From Hwanghaeella sp965227365 (lineage in GTDB: Bacteria > Pseudomonadota > Alphaproteobacteria > UBA8366 > Aestuariispiraceae): DNA of 64,000 nucleotides. Numbering within the stretch: the stretch's first letter is position 1; every line of letters begins with the position of its first letter. The stretch covers positions 1,364,001-1,428,000 of the forward strand of contig NZ_OZ245754.1 in assembly GCF_965227365.1 (NCBI RefSeq), read 5' to 3'. The notes below the pieces were generated by a model. It searched no databases, had not been told where the DNA came from, and saw only the letters and a program-made list of their open reading frames with translations. The position numbers were made by a program, and so were the translations under genes. Below are positions 61,715 through 64,000 of the stretch, in pieces.

Positions 61715-62203
61715 ATGCTTCTTAAATCAGACAAGAACAACATATTGGTGGGGGCCGCGGTCATCGGGGTCATCGTGACCTATATGGTCTACGGTTATTT
61801 GTCCGACCGCCCCGGCAGCGCTGAAGACGGATACCGACTGACCGCGAAGTTCCGGTCGATCGACGGTATCGTCGAGGGTAGCAACGTGATGCTCGCGGGG
61901 CTCACCGTGGGTAAGGTGACCCGCACGGATTTCGATCCGGAAACCAATAACGCGATATTGACGATATCCGTCAGGGACGGGATCGAACTGCCGCTCGATT
62001 CGGTGGCGATGATCGTCAGCGACGGGGTGTTCGGCAGCAAGTTCGTCAAGATCGCCCCGGGCGGCGAGTTGGACATGTTGGAGCCCGGCGACCAGTTCGA
62101 ATATGTCCAGGATTCCGTGATCTTCGAGGAATTGCTTGAGAAAGTGATTCTGGCGGCGGAAGCGAAGAGGCGTGCGGCCAAGGAAGCGCGGCAAGCAGAT
62201 TAA
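61715..62203 (+). CDS. mlaD: MlaD-family MCE protein 1
   Basis: A 162-residue MCE-domain protein: short cytoplasmic start, one helix (ILVGAAVIGVIVTYMVYGYL), then the MCE fold (FRSIDGIVEGSNVMLAGLTV, GKVTRTDF) and VFGSKFVKIAPGGELD, with a helical end. MlaD binds lipid at the inner membrane in the Mla phospholipid pathway that keeps the outer membrane asymmetric. The permease and ATPase parts are not in the window. A second MCE gene follows. Confidence 0.88.
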   Translation: MLLKSDKNNILVGAAVIGVIVTYMVYGYLSDRPGSAEDGYRLTAKFRSIDGIVEGSNVMLAGLTVGKVTRTDFDPETNNAILTISVRDGIELPLDSVAMIVSDGVFGSKFVKIAPGGELDMLEPGDQFEYVQDSVIFEELLEKVILAAEAKRRAAKEARQAD

Positions 62204-62240
62204 GGGGCCGTTACAAGCGACGGACTTGAAAGGAATTTCG

Positions 62241-62699
62241 ATGAAACGCAGCGCCATAGAAACCGTGTTGGGGGCCGTCGTGCTTCTGGTGGCGGCCGTC
62301 TTCATGGTCCTTGCCTACAATACCACGGATATCAAACCGACCAGCGGCTATGAACTGATCGGCAAGTTCTACGCGGTGGACGGGTTGACCGTCGGATCGG
62401 ATGTGCGGATTGGCGGTGTGAAGGTCGGCGCTGTCATCGATCAATATATCGACCCGGAACTCTATCAGGCGGTCGTCAAAATCTCGGTCAAGGATACGAT
62501 CAAGGTGCCGGAGGATTCGACCGCGTCCGTGTCCAGCAGTGGATTGCTGGGCGGGAAATACCTGAAGATCGATCCGGGCAGTTCCTCCACCCTGCTCAAG
62601 AACGGTGAGGAGATCACGCAGACCAAGGATGTGGTCGCTCTTGAAGAACTGCTGGGCAAGGTCATCTTTCTGGTGACCGATCAGGATATCGATCAGTAG
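62241..62699 (+). CDS. MlaD-family MCE protein 2
   Basis: A 152-residue MCE protein, paralogue of the preceding one: anchor (TVLGAVVLLVAAVFMVLAYN), then FYAVDGLTVGSDVRIGGVKV and LLGGKYLKIDPGSSS. ATG 62241 is preferred because GAAAGGA lies upstream; the frame from 62172 would overlap mlaD. Two small MCE genes in a row suggest a hetero-oligomer or alternative forms. Confidence 0.85.
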   Translation: MKRSAIETVLGAVVLLVAAVFMVLAYNTTDIKPTSGYELIGKFYAVDGLTVGSDVRIGGVKVGAVIDQYIDPELYQAVVKISVKDTIKVPEDSTASVSSSGLLGGKYLKIDPGSSSTLLKNGEEITQTKDVVALEELLGKVIFLVTDQDIDQ

Positions 62700-62712
62700 T
62701 CACTGCAAACCC

Positions 62713-62733
62713 GGGCCGCGGATGGTGCGGCCC
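62713..62733 (+). terminator. Hairpin after the second MlaD-type gene
   Basis: GGGCCGC and GCGGCCC pair around seven bases, 13 bp after the stop. No T run is present, so its strength as a terminator is unclear. Confidence 0.35.
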
Positions 62734-62752
62734 CCAGCGGCGGGGTGGTTCC

Positions 62753-63541
62753 ATGGTGGGCGATACAGGGGTGGGCGATACAGGGCAGCAGGTAACCCAG
62801 AAATGGGACCCGTCCCGTTATCAGACGAATGCCGGCTTCGTTCCGAAACTCGGCCGTCCGGTTCTGGAAATGGCCGCGCCGGTCGCAGGCGAACGTGTCC
62901 TGGATCTGGGCTGCGGCGATGGTGTGCTGACCGAGGAGATCGTCGCGCTCGGCTGTACCGTGGTCGGGGTCGATTTCAGCGCGGATCAGATCGAAGCCGC
63001 GCGGGAGCGTGGCCTCGACGCCCATGTGATGGATGGGCAGAAGCTGACTTTCCAGAATGAATTCGACCTGGTCCTGTCCAATGCCGCCATGCATTGGATG
63101 CCGGACCAGTCCGCCGTGATCGACGGTGTCTGGCGCGCCTTGAAACCGGGCGGCCGGTTCGCCTGCGAAATGGGCGGCGGCGACAATGTCGGCAAAATCC
63201 GGCGGGCGGTGCGAACCGCGCTTTCCGCGCGCGGCTTCGATGCTGACGCGATGGATCCCTGGACCTTTCCAGGCGTGGTCGACCAGCGCGCCCGACTGGA
63301 GGACCAAGGCTTCACGGTCGAGAGCATCAAACTGATCGACCGCCCCACGCCGCTGCCAGGTGATATCGAAGGTTGGCTCTGGACGTTCTGTGAGAGCTTC
63401 CTGATGGCTGCGCCGGAAGAGGAGCGCGCCGGTATCATCGAAGATGTGCGGTCGGCCCTAGATCCCATATTGCGTGACGAGAACGGCGTCTGGATCGCCG
63501 ATTACGTCCGCCTTCGCTTCCTTGCGCATAAACCGGCCTGA
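62753..63541 (+). CDS. SAM-dependent methyltransferase
   Basis: A 262-residue class I methyltransferase. The SAM site is VLDLGCGDGVLTEEIVALGC, then VVGVDFSADQIEAARERG and FDLVLSNAAMHWM, as in the UbiE/trans-aconitate methyltransferase type. The start has a 15-bp direct duplication giving VGDTGVGDTG, so the exact start among these repeats is uncertain. The substrate is unknown. Confidence 0.85.
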   Translation: MVGDTGVGDTGQQVTQKWDPSRYQTNAGFVPKLGRPVLEMAAPVAGERVLDLGCGDGVLTEEIVALGCTVVGVDFSADQIEAARERGLDAHVMDGQKLTFQNEFDLVLSNAAMHWMPDQSAVIDGVWRALKPGGRFACEMGGGDNVGKIRRAVRTALSARGFDADAMDPWTFPGVVDQRARLEDQGFTVESIKLIDRPTPLPGDIEGWLWTFCESFLMAAPEEERAGIIEDVRSALDPILRDENGVWIADYVRLRFLAHKPA

Positions 63542-63553
63542 TTGATCCTGACC

Positions 63554-63976
63554 ATGCGATTCCTGAAACCTTCGACAGTCACAGTATTTGCAGCGGTTTT
63601 TTGCACGGGGATCGGCGTGTCCGCCGCGGCGTTCGCCTTCCCGGGCGACAAGGTGATCATGCAGGGCCTGGACAAGGTCACCGCCCGGATCTCGACCTTT
63701 GAAATCGCGCTCGAGGAAGAGGTCGCCTTCGGCGCGTTGCGGATACGGTTGCGCGCCTGCGACCGCAGACCGCCCGAGGAGCCGCCGGAATCGGCCGCTT
63801 TCCTGGAGGTCATAGAGGTTCGGCCCGATGAACGGCCGGTGACGCTCTTTACCGGTTGGATGTTCGCTTCGAGCCCGGCACTGTCGGCGGTGGAGCACCC
63901 GGTCTACGATGTCTGGGTCAAGGAATGCGTGGCATCCGAACCGTTGGACGCCGCCCCGGCCGAGCCGGCCCAATAA
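63554..63976 (+). CDS. DUF2155 domain protein
   Basis: A 140-residue secreted protein with a signal peptide (FLKPSTVTVFAAVFCTGIGV) and the DUF2155 core: LDKVTARISTFEIALEEEVA, FGALRIRLRACDRRPPEE and TLFTGWMFASSPALSAVEHP. ATG 63554 is preferred to TTG 63542. In alphaproteobacteria this family sits near NDUFA12 and mlaD-type genes, as here. The function is unknown. Confidence 0.88.
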   Translation: MRFLKPSTVTVFAAVFCTGIGVSAAAFAFPGDKVIMQGLDKVTARISTFEIALEEEVAFGALRIRLRACDRRPPEEPPESAAFLEVIEVRPDERPVTLFTGWMFASSPALSAVEHPVYDVWVKECVASEPLDAAPAEPAQ

Positions 63977-64000
63977 CCGTCTCAAGACAGACAGGTCCCG

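Overview
The window looks like chromosome of an alphaproteobacterium, probably Rhodospirillales-like and possibly marine. The evidence is GC-rich coding sequence, NDUFA12 next to an MlaD-type gene and DUF2155, DUF2948 directly after murA, and a B12-dependent (class II) NrdJ. The genus cannot be fixed from the sequence.

Bases 1-14150 are an accessory region. Three consecutive minus-strand genes all carry TIR domains: TIR-membrane-propeller (3457-6396), TIR-SLOG (1203-3281), and a third with two TIR-like halves that runs off the left edge (1-1084). Upstream lies a decayed IS6-family element that was itself hit by an intact IS3-family (IS407-type) element. Beyond it, on the plus strand, are a large lipoprotein with a peptidoglycan-binding-like C-terminus and a trypsin-fold protease. 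Next come a DUF2158 gene, a caspase-like gene cut by an IS end just after its catalytic His motif, an integrase C-terminal remnant, a 3' fragment of tRNA-Arg(CCT) and an excisionase-like gene. This reads as a conflict or immune island at a tRNA attachment site, and it is the best candidate for an undescribed system.

Bases 14192-24762 are mostly core: tRNA-Thr, a sulfotransferase-like protein, dcd, murA, DUF2948, homogentisate dioxygenase plus a fumarylacetoacetase-type hydrolase, and a divergent HxlR regulator/cysteine-dioxygenase-like pair with a clean operator between them.

Bases 24780-39217 are dominated by amine and polyamine catabolism: a DAO-type oxidase, a class III aminotransferase, two divergent glutamine-synthetase-like ligases, a PuuB-like oxidase, alanine dehydrogenase and an agmatinase. 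Among them sit a methyltransferase, a TerB-like gene, two secreted proteins, a DMT transporter and an M24 peptidase remnant.

Bases 39221-43807 hold single metabolic and membrane genes (nitroreductase, rhomboid, GNAT, SDR, acyl-CoA synthetase). Bases 43906-50133 are a tight DUF4129-DUF4350-MoxR-DUF58-SpoIIM-RDD operon. It is followed by three opposite-strand paralogous membrane proteins with the same C-terminal IAA(V/I)FD ending. Bases 53045-63976 contain an NfeD/SPFH pair, an AbrB-type permease with an aspartoacylase-like enzyme, nrdJ, NDUFA12, two MCE/MlaD proteins, a SAM methyltransferase and DUF2155.
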